Shown: positions 29,504 through 39,829 of the stretch, piece after piece
Layout: every line of letters starts with the position of its first letter
Numbering within the stretch: position 1 is the first letter of the stretch
Assembly: GCF_905250085.1 (NCBI RefSeq)
Contig: NZ_CAJNOB010000001.1
Coordinates: forward strand, 337,380-401,379
Direction of reading: 5' to 3'
DNA: 64,000 bases
From: Candidatus Methylacidithermus pantelleriae
GTDB taxonomy: Bacteria; Verrucomicrobiota; Verrucomicrobiia; Methylacidiphilales; Methylacidiphilaceae
The notes under the pieces: generated by a model
Databases searched by the model: none
What the model was told of the DNA's origin: nothing
What the model saw: the letters and a program-made list of their open reading frames with translations, nothing else
Translations under genes and position numbers: made by a program

Positions 29504-31574
29504 CGCCCACGAAGAACGAGAGGAAGAGGTAGGGGGTTACGCAAAGGCCCCGCGTCTGGCGGTAGCCGTGCTCGCCGTGGTGGGTGCTTGTGCCGTGCTG
29601 GTCTTGCGTCTCTGGCGGCTTCAGGTGGCCGAAGGGGAGGCGTACGCGGCGAAACTTCGAGGCCAGACGACACTAGCCATCCAGCTTTTACCGGCCAGAG
29701 GTCCCATTGTGGATCGCAATGGAATTCCGCTAGCTGAGAATCGACCAAGTTTTGACATGGATCTCTATTTGGACGAGCTGGTTCGCTACTACTCTCGGCA
29801 GCATAGAGGCAGGGTTCCCTTCATCGAGGTCGAGAGGCGTGCCGGAGAGAAAATCCTCCGCCGCAAGGAGCCGGATGTAGCTCGGATCGTCAGCGAGTAC
29901 CTGGAGCCCATTACCCGGACCCTTAATCTTTCGGTACCGTTGGATCCGAAGGAGCTTCAGCGACATTATTACCAGACTCCCAACGTTCCCTATCACTACC
30001 TGCCGGACATTGACTTCCGACTGGTGGCCCAGTTTTCCGAACGCAATCTGGGCATTCCGGGCATTTCTATTGCTCCCAGGCCGGTTCGCTACTATCGCTT
30101 CGGAGCTCTAGCTCCCCACATCCTCGGTTATGTGGGGGAGCCTGCGGACCGGGAGCAACTTTTGGAAAGGATGGGGTACGTCCCGGATATGGTTGGTCGG
30201 GAGGGGGTGGAAAAGATCTTTGATAGCCAGCTACAGGGTGAGCCTGGGGGACGGATTCTGCGGGTCAATTCGCGGGGTTACATCCTTAGCGAGGAAGCCT
30301 ATCGTCCGCCTCACGTAGGCGGAGCGGTCTATTTGACCCTCGATGCAAGGATTCAAGCGATTCTCGAGGCGGTGTTACGCAAAGTGGGGAGGGCAACGGC
30401 CATTGTCATGGACCCTTGGACAGGGGACATCCTGGCCATGGCTTCGGTGCCGAACTACGATCCCAACGTCTTTATTCCCAAGGTCAGTCCTGAGGAGTGG
30501 AAACGACTCACCACCGATCCGACCGCTCCCCTGGTGAATCGTGCCATTTCTCCCTACGCACCGGGATCGACGTTTAAGGTGCTGGTGGCTTTGGCGGCTT
30601 TAAAGTATGGGGTCATTACACCCAAGACCAAGATCTATTCCCCAGGGGGAATCGATATTGGGGGAAGAGTCTTCAAGGACTGGACCCCGGGGGGACGGGG
30701 TGACATTACTGTCTATGATGGAATTCGATACTCCTGCAACACCTTTTTTTACCAGGTAGGGATTCGTACGGGGATTGATCGGATTGTGGAACTGGGCCGG
30801 GTGGTAGGGTTTGGTGCCAAGACCGGTATTCCTTTAAATAATGAATCGCCGGGGATTTTGCCTGATCCGGCCTGGATGAAGGTCCATTATCCCCGCGAAC
30901 GATGGACCATTGCGCACACGGCCAATGTTTCCATTGGTCAGGGATTTCTCCAAGTCACCCCCCTTCAAATGACGGTTCTTATGGCGGCGGTAGCTAATGG
31001 AGGGACGGTACTCTATCCAAGGCTGGTCCACGGGGTCATGGATTGGAGAGAGGAAGTCAAGGCTTCCATCCCGGTTCGGGTGCGTGGTGAGCTAGGCGTC
31101 CGACAGGAGGATCTGGACGCCCTTCGAGCGGCATTGCGCGGGGTAGTGGAATCGGGTACGGGGCATTCGGTAGATACCCCGCATTGCCATGTGGCGGGTA
31201 AGACCGGCTCCGCTCAGTTTAAACGGTGGCTCAATGGAAAACTGGTCAAGGATACCCGGGCCTGGTTCTACGGATATTTTCCGTACGAAAAACCTCGCTA
31301 TGTCTTTACCGTTATGGTGGAGGGAGGTGTAAGCGGTGGGAGCACGGCCGGACCACTGGCTCGAGAAATCGTAGAAAAGATTCTCCAATTGGAGCAATCT
31401 GGTCAGGCACCAGATCTTGGGTATTTTCGGCCTGCGGTGGGGAACTTTAACGGGGTAACAGAAGTGGGCGTCGAGGAGAGGAGGCCGTCTGTAGAACCCG
31501 CTGTGCGCAGGGCAGTACCGGTGATCCCCCAGCCTGTGCCACCGGAAACCGAAGAATCAGAGGAGACCCAGTAA
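29466..31574 (+). CDS. mrdA: Penicillin-binding protein 2 (peptidoglycan transpeptidase)
   Basis: Class B PBP that cross-links peptidoglycan during cell elongation with RodA. The 702-residue protein has a single membrane helix (about 30-48), a PBP dimerisation domain with ARGPIVDRNGIPLAENRPSF, and a transpeptidase domain. The active-site motifs are S368TFK371 (APGSTFK), SCN (423-425) and KTG in VAGKTGSAQF. A Pro/Glu-rich tail of about 40 residues follows. The next cluster gene, rodA, is 1.7 kb away because a dead TnpB gene lies between them. Confidence 0.94.
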   Translation: MATKAALNNRAADAHEEREEEVGGYAKAPRLAVAVLAVVGACAVLVLRLWRLQVAEGEAYAAKLRGQTTLAIQLLPARGPIVDRNGIPLAENRPSFDMDLYLDELVRYYSRQHRGRVPFIEVERRAGEKILRRKEPDVARIVSEYLEPITRTLNLSVPLDPKELQRHYYQTPNVPYHYLPDIDFRLVAQFSERNLGIPGISIAPRPVRYYRFGALAPHILGYVGEPADREQLLERMGYVPDMVGREGVEKIFDSQLQGEPGGRILRVNSRGYILSEEAYRPPHVGGAVYLTLDARIQAILEAVLRKVGRATAIVMDPWTGDILAMASVPNYDPNVFIPKVSPEEWKRLTTDPTAPLVNRAISPYAPGSTFKVLVALAALKYGVITPKTKIYSPGGIDIGGRVFKDWTPGGRGDITVYDGIRYSCNTFFYQVGIRTGIDRIVELGRVVGFGAKTGIPLNNESPGILPDPAWMKVHYPRERWTIAHTANVSIGQGFLQVTPLQMTVLMAAVANGGTVLYPRLVHGVMDWREEVKASIPVRVRGELGVRQEDLDALRAALRGVVESGTGHSVDTPHCHVAGKTGSAQFKRWLNGKLVKDTRAWFYGYFPYEKPRYVFTVMVEGGVSGGSTAGPLAREIVEKILQLEQSGQAPDLGYFRPAVGNFNGVTEVGVEERRPSVEPAVRRAVPVIPQPVPPETEESEETQ

Positions 31575-31639
31575 ACGACTCATAACGGAACTCGCAGGCT
31601 TGATTGTAGGACAAGCTCCCGCCCATCCCCGACATTGGG

Positions 31640-32737
31640 TGGGTTCCCAGAAGCGCTTGGCTAGACCGCACTCCTGCTGATCCTAGTAAGATTCCGACTA
31701 GCATTGACGTCGTTATGCGTCCCCAGATCCCAAGTGTCACACACGAAACGATCTTTGACCCTTTGATCCGCCGACTTGTACGTCGGCCACGTTGAGCGGG
31801 TGCCAACTGGGTTGACGTTTGAAACGACAATGCCAGCCACTTTTTTCTTGTACGAGGCAAACGTCGGAAGCTCTCACTCTGCCTAGCGATGGAGGCTGGC
31901 GTGCACGGGTTTTTCCTGCTGACATCCGGTAGCACATGTGGGTAAGCTTTTCCCCCGATCGATTGGGCACCGATTTGCATCCCTCGGCGAGGATGGCCTT
32001 GCTAGTTTCATGGATTGACATGGCTCACAAGCCAAGCCTTCTTGCGCCAATCCTGCCGGAGCTTTGGTTTGGCGCTCGGGCTAGGGCTGGACGAAAGACG
32101 CCCTTGGAAGGTAAGGGAGCGATTCCGCCGATCGGAAAGAGGATTGGCGCTGAAGACCTTCCCCGTACACATGGCAACAAGCGTCTTTTGTCCCATTTCG
32201 GCACCGATCACCGGACCGGTTACAGCAGGTTGCTTGTCGGCCGATTCGATAAGGAGGGTGAAAAACCAGTGTCCGTTGCGAAAGACCGGTTAGGCCTTTC
32301 TGGGGCGGCCGCTATGGGAGGATGCGCCGCTGGCGTTTGCCCAGGCGCAGGGCAGCGGGAGGCGGCCGGAAAGCGTAGGGAGTTCGACGGTTTGGCTTTG
32401 GATACTCAAGGGAGCCTCGTCGAAGGGCACGCTGGCGTCCTCGAAGCCGATAGCCGGGATGAGCGCGGTCTTGATTGAAGAATGCCCGAGTACCGGTAGC
32501 GTCTTGGAAGCCTTGCCGACCGTGAAAATGGAGTTGCGGCCGATCGAGCTTCTCAAAGGGAGTCTCGGCGCGCAGCATCGCGCAGGCGCGATTGCGCAGC
32601 GCCACCCGGTTCCAGATAGAATACTCCCCAATGAGGGGAACGGATCGGTTGCAGGTATCCGCGGAGGGCGCTTGAGGCGCAGCGAGTCGATTCGCTGCGT
32701 CCGTCGTGACATCCAACCGGATCGACGCCGTGCGCAT
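31640..32737 (-). pseudogene. Broken TnpB (IS605/OrfB-type), between mrdA and rodA
   Basis: Minus-strand relic of a TnpB nuclease gene, different in type from the IS607-linked one. It starts MRTASIRLDVTTDAANRLAA at 32737, with WNRVALRNRACAMLRAETPF after it. Near 32200 there is KTLVAMCTGKVFSANPL. The end has IKGSKIVSC plus the RuvC-III-like HNDVNASRNLTRI near 31705, with zinc-finger Cys partly lost. Frameshifts and stops break it at several points. No TnpA partner is seen. Ends are approximate. Confidence 0.72.
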
Positions 32738-33249
32738 GATCGCTCATCGCCTCTCCAGTGGGGAGCTTGGCGCAATCGACGTAGCATCGAATTGTCACAA
32801 GACGGGTGTTGCCCGCCGTGCCGGCGTCGCACCACGGCGATCCCGGGTTTTTGTGCCACAGCACTTTCACGGGCGCTGCGAGCGACGAAAAGAAACGGCG
32901 CGCTGCGACATGCCCTTGAGCACCTTGACTGTATGGGTTACGGTGATAGCCAAAGAAGGAGTAACGCAGACGTGGATGAGATACGGCCGGATCTCCTGGG
33001 AGACTACCGGCTAGACTCGTTCCACGCAACTCCCATGGAGGATCACTCCTGGATCCTCAGGCCTCGTTCCCATCAAGATCTTATGCCGATGTTTCGGACA
33101 GCCGATCACAGCGCAGGAGGCTATTGGGTAGACACCGTTCCGGTTTGGGACGACATCGACCACGGATCCGAGGATCGACCCCATCGTGTGCTTCGTCCAA
33201 GCGCACTTTCTCCCGTGATCGCCATCGCGGATTCCTTAGGGGAGCTTCT
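32738..33249. other. Unassigned stretch between the TnpB relic and rodA
   Basis: About 510 nt. No gene is recognised. It probably holds the outer end of the dead element and whatever now drives rodA. A good Shine-Dalgarno (GGGGAG) precedes the rodA ATG. Confidence 0.35.
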
Positions 33250-34410
33250 ATGAAGTTGTGGAAGGATTCCTCCCAGTTAGTCCTTCTTTATCGCAAGATC
33301 CTTAGGATGGATTGGCTTCTGGTTCTTGTGGTAGTGGCGCTGTCCGGATTCGGGGTCGCGGTGGTCTATAGCGCCACCTATTCGGAAGGGGGCGGACTCT
33401 ACCGCAACGCCCATCTTGCCCAGATGGCTTGGCTTATGGGGGGACTGGCGGTTTTACTGGTTCTCTCGCTTACGGATTATCGAGTATGGGTCCGGTGGTC
33501 TTGGGTGTTTTTTCTGGTTTCGTTGGTTCTTTTGGTCGTTGTGCTCAAGGTGGGAACGGTAGTCAATGGGGCTCGAAGCTGGCTTCGTTTGGGACCGGTT
33601 TCGTTAGAGCCGGCGGAGCTGGCTAAGGTAAGCTTTATTCTTTTGCTTGCCTGGCTTTTTCAAAGGGTGAAAGACCGCGGGTTGTTGATGTCGCTTTTGG
33701 TTCTGGCGCTAACCGCTCTCCCGGTGGCCCTGGTGCTGAAGCAGCCGGCTTTGGGTTCGGCCAGCGTGTTTTTCCCGATTGGTTATGCCGTGTGCTTGGT
33801 GGGAGGGCTAAAAAAGCGATATCTTCTTTTACCCCCTTTGAGCGCAGCGAGCGCAGGCGCCTATGCCTTTTTTGGCGTCTACCAGCGGGGATGGGTGATT
33901 CCCGGTCTTAAGCCTTACCAATTGACGCGCATCCGGACGTTTTTTGACCCCAATCTTGATCCCTTGGGTGCGGGATGGACGATCAATCAATCCTTGATTG
34001 CCATTGGCTCTGGGGGATTGTGGGGGAAAGGTTTTTTGCATGGGGAACAGAATATCTATGGCTTTCTTCCCAAAAAAATCGCCTACAACGATTTTATCTT
34101 TTCGGTTGTCGGTGAGGAGTGGGGTTTCGTTGGCGCGTCGGCCGTAGTTGTGGCAGAGTGTATCATCCTTTTGCTATGTCTTCGGGCAGCTTGGGTGAGT
34201 CAAGATCTTGCCGGTTCGCTCATTGCCGCCGGGATAGCGGGGATGTTTTTTGGACACATGGTGGTCAATATTGGGATGACCATCGGGCTTTTACCCGTGA
34301 CCGGTATCCCGTTACCCTTCGTCAGTTATGGAGGAACGTTTCTGGTCATCTGTCTTGGGGCGATAGGACTCGTACAGAGCGTATGCGTGCATGGTCGCCC
34401 GCTCCGGTAG
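33250..34410 (+). CDS. rodA: Peptidoglycan glycosyltransferase RodA
   Basis: SEDS-family glycosyltransferase that polymerises glycan strands with PBP2. The 386-residue protein starts at ATG 33250 with GGGGAG ahead of it. It has about ten membrane helices and conserved SEDS motifs: GARSWLRLGPVSLEPAELAKV, the catalytic-loop region with NDFIFSVVGEEWGFVGA, and TGIPLPFVSYGGTFLV near the end. It belongs with mrdA but is separated from it by the TnpB relic. Confidence 0.94.
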   Translation: MKLWKDSSQLVLLYRKILRMDWLLVLVVVALSGFGVAVVYSATYSEGGGLYRNAHLAQMAWLMGGLAVLLVLSLTDYRVWVRWSWVFFLVSLVLLVVVLKVGTVVNGARSWLRLGPVSLEPAELAKVSFILLLAWLFQRVKDRGLLMSLLVLALTALPVALVLKQPALGSASVFFPIGYAVCLVGGLKKRYLLLPPLSAASAGAYAFFGVYQRGWVIPGLKPYQLTRIRTFFDPNLDPLGAGWTINQSLIAIGSGGLWGKGFLHGEQNIYGFLPKKIAYNDFIFSVVGEEWGFVGASAVVVAECIILLLCLRAAWVSQDLAGSLIAAGIAGMFFGHMVVNIGMTIGLLPVTGIPLPFVSYGGTFLVICLGAIGLVQSVCVHGRPLR

Positions 34411-34606
34411 AGGCCGTTTTACTGGCCGGTTTCTTTGGGGGGCCGGTAGGCCCGAAGGGAGAGGGTGTTTTCTCTAGATGGTTTTCCTGGGTGAGATGTT
34501 TCCTGTGCTTGGCGACCGGGACACAAGATCGGCTTTATTTCCTAAGGGATGATCTTTCGGACCGGGTTCTCCAGGAGGCTTCTGGGGAACCCATGCGAGG
34601 TTTGCC

Positions 34607-36187
34607 ATGTTTTTCGACAAGTTACGGCGTTTTATCGGTCTTAAAAAAAAGGGCGAAACTAAAGAGATTCTCGTCAGTTGTGAACCTCTAGAGACCCGGG
34701 TAGCTCTTCTGGAAGGGGGGATACTGGAGGAGTTCGCCGTCGAACGGGGGGGAGCGAAGGAGATCGCTGGGAATATCTATAAGGGAAGGGTGCACAATGT
34801 CGAGCCCGGTCTTAAAGCGCTATTCGTCGACATTGGGGTGGAAAAGAATGCGTTTTTGCACTACTGGGATGCGGTCCCGGCCGCTCTGGATGCGGGCGTG
34901 GAAGCGGTCGAACGGAAGGGGAGGAAAAGGAAAACACGATCGATTAGCGCCGATGATATCCCTCAACTTTACCCTCCGGGATCTGAGGTGGTCGTCCAGG
35001 TCAGCAAAGGACCGATTGGGAATAAGGGGGCGCGTGTTACCACCAACATCACCTTGGCGGGCCGTTATCTGGTCCTTCTTCCCTATTCAGAGCAATTTGG
35101 CATTTCCCGGAAAATTGAGGATCCCAAAGAGCGGATGCGGCTTCGGAAAATTCTTCAGGAACTCGATGTTCCGGAGGGGATGGGGTTGATTATCCGAACT
35201 GTGGGAGAAGGGAAAAAGGCGCGGTATTTTGTCCGGGATCTCGCCATGTTGCTCGAGCAGTGGAGAGCGATTGAGGAAAGAATCCGAACGGAGAAGGCAC
35301 CGGCTCTCCTTTATGCCGAGCCGGACTTAATTGAACGGACGGTGCGGGACTTTTTGACCGAGGATGTTGACCAGATTGTCGTCGATGATGAGCAAGCCTA
35401 CGGACGGATCCGAGAATTGGTAGGGAAAATTTCCAAAAGGTCGCAACGAAAGATTCGCCTGTATAAGGAATCGGTCCCCATTTTTGAACGCTTTAACGTG
35501 GAAAAGCAAATTGATACGGCTTTTCGGAGACAAGTATGGCTCCCGAGTGGGGGCTATATCGTCATTGATGAAACGGAGGCTTTGGTGGCGATTGATGTAA
35601 ACACGGGGCGCGCGAAGGCTAGCGGCCGGGAAGAAAATACGATTCTTCAGACGAATCTAGAGGCAGCTGAGGAGGTTGCCCGCCAGCTGCGGCTGCGGAA
35701 TATCGGGGGGCTTGTCATCATTGACTTTATCGATATGCGGTCCAAAAGGGACCAAAATCTTGTGGTTCATCGTCTCAAAGAGTGCTTGCGGCGCGACAAG
35801 GCGCGGACCCATGTCCTACCGATTAGCCCGTTGGGTTTAGTCGAGATGACGCGGCAGCGGGTGCAGGAGAGTATTTGGCAGTCCCAGTACGTGCAATGTC
35901 CTTATTGTGAGGGTCGTGGGGTGATTAAATCTCCGGAGACGATGAGCGTCGAAATCCAGAGAGCCATCACCACGGTGATGCGGAGTCATCCCGAAGTTCG
36001 GGAACTGCGCATTGTGGTCAATCATCTTGTGCTTGAGCGTTTGAAAACGGAGGATGAAGATATTTTGGTTGACCTTGAGCGAAAGCTTCAGGGGAAGCTC
36101 TTGTTCCGTGCGGATCCGAAGGTGCATGTGGAAGAGTTTCACATTTATAACGCAGTTACGAATCAGGAGTTGTATCACCGGCCCTGA
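34607..36187 (+). CDS. rng: Ribonuclease G/E family protein
   Basis: Endoribonuclease that matures rRNA and starts mRNA decay. The 526-residue protein has an S1-like domain (GNIYKGRVHNVEPGLKALFV), a 5'-sensor region, and the DNase I-like catalytic part with Asp330 in AIDVNTGR and Asp373 in IIDFIDM. The zinc-link motif is CPYCEGRG (Cys431, Cys434). There is no long C-terminal degradosome scaffold, so it resembles RNase G rather than full RNase E. Its place after the mre genes is conserved in many bacteria. Confidence 0.93.
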   Translation: MFFDKLRRFIGLKKKGETKEILVSCEPLETRVALLEGGILEEFAVERGGAKEIAGNIYKGRVHNVEPGLKALFVDIGVEKNAFLHYWDAVPAALDAGVEAVERKGRKRKTRSISADDIPQLYPPGSEVVVQVSKGPIGNKGARVTTNITLAGRYLVLLPYSEQFGISRKIEDPKERMRLRKILQELDVPEGMGLIIRTVGEGKKARYFVRDLAMLLEQWRAIEERIRTEKAPALLYAEPDLIERTVRDFLTEDVDQIVVDDEQAYGRIRELVGKISKRSQRKIRLYKESVPIFERFNVEKQIDTAFRRQVWLPSGGYIVIDETEALVAIDVNTGRAKASGREENTILQTNLEAAEEVARQLRLRNIGGLVIIDFIDMRSKRDQNLVVHRLKECLRRDKARTHVLPISPLGLVEMTRQRVQESIWQSQYVQCPYCEGRGVIKSPETMSVEIQRAITTVMRSHPEVRELRIVVNHLVLERLKTEDEDILVDLERKLQGKLLFRADPKVHVEEFHIYNAVTNQELYHRP

Positions 36188-36216
36188 GCCGGGGTTTATC
36201 GTGGCAAAGAACCGAT

Positions 36217-38406
36217 ATGAAAGAGGGTAAGAGGAGAGAAGCTTGTAGCAATCGGTCGCGATGGGCTGGCGGGCTTGTCGCTTGCCTGATTGGGTGGGTG
36301 TTCTTATGGCCTCAACAAGCCGGTGCAACGATGAGCCGGGCGCAGGCGGGGAAAGTGGCCAAGGTCGTCGCCTATCTTTTGCAGCAGGGCCACTATTCCC
36401 GCAAGCCTTTTGATAGTAAGCTTTCGCAGGTTTTTCTTCGCAACTATCTGGATGCGTTGGATTTTAACCACATGGTTTTTGAGCAGTCCGATGTCGATGA
36501 GCTCACCTCGACGTATGGGTCGGTGCTGGATCAGTGGACGCGGCAAGAAAATATCGAGCCTGCCTTTGCGATTTATTCCCGTTTCTTAAGCCGGCTGGCG
36601 GAAAAGCAGGCTTGGGTTCAGGAATTTTTGTCGACGGAGCCTGATTTTACGGTCGATGAAACGTATGTTCCGGAACGTGGCAAGCTTCCCTGGCCCAAGG
36701 ACACAGCGGAAGCGCGGGAATTGTGGCGCAAGCGAATCAAATACGAACTTCTCCAAGGGCGCTTAGCGAAAGAAAAACCTGAAACGACCCGTGGGATGAT
36801 CTCGCGGCGTTACATGAGGCTTCTCAAAGAGATGCGGGAAGCGGATGTGGAGGAAATTTTGGACTACTATCTCAATGCTCTGACCCATGCGTATGATCCT
36901 CATTCCGATTATCAGACTCCGGCCGAGGCAAGAAACTTTGAAATTGGAAGCATTAAACTTTCGTTGAGCGGGATTGGGGCCGTTCTTAAAAGTGAGGACG
37001 GATATCCCAAAATTGTCAGTTTGGTCGCCGGAGGGCCAGCCGATTTGGATAAGCGGCTCAAACCCAACGATCGCATTGTGGCGGTTCAGCAAGAGAAAGG
37101 AGAGCCGGTCGACGTGGTCGACATGAAACTTTCCAAAGTAGTCGAACTTATCCGTGGGGAGAGGGGAACGAAGGTGACTCTTACGGTAATCCCGGCCGAG
37201 GCGACGGATAGCTCTGTTCGGAAGGTGGTTACACTCGTGAGGGATGAAGTCAAATTAACGGAACAGCGGGCGAAGGCACGAATGTATGAGTGGCCGGGGC
37301 CCGATGGTCGGACCCGGAAATTGGGGATTGTCATTCTGCCCGGTTTCTACGAGCGGTCTACTCGAGACGTGGCCCAGCTCCTCCGGCGGCTCGAAGAGTC
37401 GTCGGTGGAAGGGGTTGCTCTGGATCTGCGGCATAACGGTGGGGGGATGCTTGAGGAGGCGGTCAGTCTCACGGGGCTTTTCATGCGGGATGGACCGGTG
37501 GTCCAGGTGCGAGACTATCTCGGACGGGTCCAGCCCATCCGAAGCTTTGGGGGGGCTGCCCGTTATTGGGGTCCTCTTACGGTTTTGGTGAGCCGTCTGA
37601 GTGCGTCGGCTTCCGAAATCGTGGCGGCGGCTCTCCAGGATTACGGCCGGGCCGTGATTGTTGGGGATAGTCAGACTCATGGCAAAGGGACGGTTCAGAG
37701 CCTGGTTAACCTGACCGAGTTTCTCCCTTGGGATTTTGGTGCCGATCCAGGAAAGCTTAAGATCACCGTACAAAAGTTTTACCGGGTTACGGGTCTTTCC
37801 ACCCAGCAGCATGGGGTAAGCTCAGATGTCGTTTTGCCCTCGCTCGATGACTATTTGGAAATCGGGGAGTCTTACCTCCCTCACTGCCTTCCCGGAGACC
37901 AGATCCAGCCGCTATCCTATCCAAAGCTCCATGACCTAGCACCAGTCATTTCGATCCTTCGCAAGCGTTCAAGCCAGCGGGTGGCCGCCAATCCCGAGTT
38001 TGCGTTCATCGAAGAAGATATCCGGTTGCTTAAGGAAAGAATGGCCCATAAGGAAATTTCGCTGAACGAAGCGAAGCGTTTGGCGGAGCGGAAAGAAGAA
38101 GAGGAGAGGAAGAAGGCTCGCGACCAGGAACGCCGGGAGCATCCGGCCCCGAAAGTTCGGGTGGTCGAATGGGATGCAGACGCGGCGGCTGGAAAACATC
38201 CGGCCAAAGTTTGGATGGCAAATGGAGTGGAGGAGGTGCCCGATCCGTTGGCGGAATCGGTAGAGGTTCGGCGTGAAGGTCGGGAAACGGAGGGGGCATC
38301 GAGGCGAGATGTTCATCTGGAGGAAAGTTTGAACGTGCTTTCGGATCTTGTCGCGATGACCGAATCCAAAACGGGGGAACTTGTGTTGCGGGCGGAGCAC
38401 AATTAA
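36217..38406 (+). CDS. prc: Tail-specific protease Prc (C-terminal processing protease)
   Basis: Periplasmic S41 protease. The 729-residue protein has a signal sequence (about 17-37), an N-terminal helical domain typical of Prc/Tsp, a PDZ domain (about 245-325) and the S41 protease domain. The nucleophile lies in SASASE (462-467) and the catalytic Lys is Lys490 in THGKGTVQ. The C-terminal domain is rich in Lys/Glu/Arg (IRLLKERMAHKEISLNEAKR). It begins 29 nt after rng. Prc trims penicillin-binding proteins and lipoproteins in other bacteria, which fits the cell-wall cluster. Confidence 0.93.
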   Translation: MKEGKRREACSNRSRWAGGLVACLIGWVFLWPQQAGATMSRAQAGKVAKVVAYLLQQGHYSRKPFDSKLSQVFLRNYLDALDFNHMVFEQSDVDELTSTYGSVLDQWTRQENIEPAFAIYSRFLSRLAEKQAWVQEFLSTEPDFTVDETYVPERGKLPWPKDTAEARELWRKRIKYELLQGRLAKEKPETTRGMISRRYMRLLKEMREADVEEILDYYLNALTHAYDPHSDYQTPAEARNFEIGSIKLSLSGIGAVLKSEDGYPKIVSLVAGGPADLDKRLKPNDRIVAVQQEKGEPVDVVDMKLSKVVELIRGERGTKVTLTVIPAEATDSSVRKVVTLVRDEVKLTEQRAKARMYEWPGPDGRTRKLGIVILPGFYERSTRDVAQLLRRLEESSVEGVALDLRHNGGGMLEEAVSLTGLFMRDGPVVQVRDYLGRVQPIRSFGGAARYWGPLTVLVSRLSASASEIVAAALQDYGRAVIVGDSQTHGKGTVQSLVNLTEFLPWDFGADPGKLKITVQKFYRVTGLSTQQHGVSSDVVLPSLDDYLEIGESYLPHCLPGDQIQPLSYPKLHDLAPVISILRKRSSQRVAANPEFAFIEEDIRLLKERMAHKEISLNEAKRLAERKEEEERKKARDQERREHPAPKVRVVEWDADAAAGKHPAKVWMANGVEEVPDPLAESVEVRREGRETEGASRRDVHLEESLNVLSDLVAMTESKTGELVLRAEHN

Positions 38407-38432
38407 TTGTGTAGTAGAAAGAAAAAGCGCAT

Positions 38433-38711
38433 ATGGCAGGCAACACGATTGAAGTGGAAGGCACGGTGGTGGAGGTCCTTCCGGGGACAATGTTCCGGGT
38501 GGAGCTAGACAATAAACACCGGGTGCTTGCTCATATTTCCGGCCGGATGCGTAAGAATTTTGTTCGGCTGACCTTTGGAGATCGAGTGCGCTTGGAAATG
38601 TCTCCGCATGATCTTACCAAAGGGAGAATTCTCTATCGAATCGATCGCGTTCCGGCTTCGGCAACGCATGGCCAAGCTCACCGGCCCCGAGTAGGGTCTC
38701 GCCGCTCGTAA
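38433..38711 (+). CDS. infA: Translation initiation factor IF-1
   Basis: Small OB-fold factor binding the ribosomal A site. Residues 1-72 match IF-1 well: [41 protein letters not shown], and a late KGRILYR. A basic tail of about 18 residues ([18 protein letters not shown]) extends beyond the usual 72-residue length. It follows prc by 26 nt and may share its transcript. Confidence 0.93.
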   Translation: MAGNTIEVEGTVVEVLPGTMFRVELDNKHRVLAHISGRMRKNFVRLTFGDRVRLEMSPHDLTKGRILYRIDRVPASATHGQAHRPRVGSRRS

Positions 38712-38771
38712 GCCTATCCCAGGGGTTATGGTTCCTGTCGTAAGGAGAAGGAAAACCTACGTCGGTCCTGG

Positions 38772-39719
38772 GTGGAACCAAAGGTCGAGGTTGGTTTCCC
38801 TAGGATCGGTGGGGAAGCCGGTGTGGGTCCTAGGCTTGCCAACCCAACGAATGCTATTTGCCCTGTGAGCCGTCGCCGGCGAAAAAATTTCGTGCTCGAC
38901 ATTCTCTTACCCTCCCTTTTCATCCGACGGGAAGGGACACCCTGTAAACCGATTTTTCCGGAGATCCCAGAGGGAAAAGTCTGTCTTACCTGGATCGGTC
39001 ATGCATCCTTTCTCATTCAGACGTCGAAGCATAACATTCTGATTGATCCTAACTGGGCGAACTGGATTATGGTCATCCGGCGTTTGCGACATGCGGGGCT
39101 TGCGATTGAGGATTTGCCCAACGTGGACCTTGTGCTGGTGACCCATGCCCACTTTGACCACTTAAACCGTAAATCACTGCGGGCCATCGCGGCTTCCCAG
39201 CCCATCGTGGTGCCGTACGGGGTAGGAGGGCTCGTCTCAGGTCTGGGGTTTACACAAATTCACGAGATGCGCTGGTGGGACCAGTGGGAGTTCCGGGGTC
39301 TTTCGATTACTTTTACTCCGGCGCGGCATTGGGGAGCACGCTTTGTAGCGGATCGACATCGTGGCTATGGGGGCTTCTGCCTGGCGTTTGAAGACCGGAG
39401 GATATATCACTGCGGAGACACCGCCTACTTTGCCGGTTTCCGGGAAATCGGTCGGAGGTTACAACCCCAGATTGTGCTGATGCCCATTGGCGCCTACGAA
39501 CCTCCCTCCGGGCGTGATGTCCACATTGATCCAGAGAAAGCCGTTCAAGCTTTTCTTGAACTGGGCGCCGAGGTAATGATTCCCATGCACTTTGGTACCT
39601 ATCGTATGAGCTATGAACCCTTGTACGAGCCTGCACAGCGCCTTTTGGTGGCCGCCGCCCGTAGCGGTGTGCTTTCGAGGATTCGCTTTCTTCACGAGGG
39701 AGTCCCCTCTCTTTTTTAA
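38772..39719 (+). CDS. Metallo-beta-lactamase-fold hydrolase (NAPE-PLD/UlaG-like)
   Basis: A 315-residue MBL-fold protein. The metal motif is THAHFDHL (His125, His127, Asp129, His130), followed by ARHWGARFVADRHRGYGGF, YHCGDTAY (Asp of the fourth motif) and IPMHFGTY with a late His. This order is that of NAPE-PLD-like and UlaG-like hydrolases, whose substrates range from phospholipids to lactones, so the substrate is unknown. The first 60 residues are poorly conserved, so the GTG start at 38772 is uncertain; it lies 60 nt after infA. Confidence 0.82.
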   Translation: MEPKVEVGFPRIGGEAGVGPRLANPTNAICPVSRRRRKNFVLDILLPSLFIRREGTPCKPIFPEIPEGKVCLTWIGHASFLIQTSKHNILIDPNWANWIMVIRRLRHAGLAIEDLPNVDLVLVTHAHFDHLNRKSLRAIAASQPIVVPYGVGGLVSGLGFTQIHEMRWWDQWEFRGLSITFTPARHWGARFVADRHRGYGGFCLAFEDRRIYHCGDTAYFAGFREIGRRLQPQIVLMPIGAYEPPSGRDVHIDPEKAVQAFLELGAEVMIPMHFGTYRMSYEPLYEPAQRLLVAAARSGVLSRIRFLHEGVPSLF

Positions 39720-39829
39720 GCAGGGAGTCGCGCATCGCTCTGCGAGTTGTGGATACAGGCCTGCCGTCCCGGTTGTGGCACTGCTTGGATTGTGTTTGGA
39801 GTGGCAGAGCCAGATTCCACAAGCCGTTC

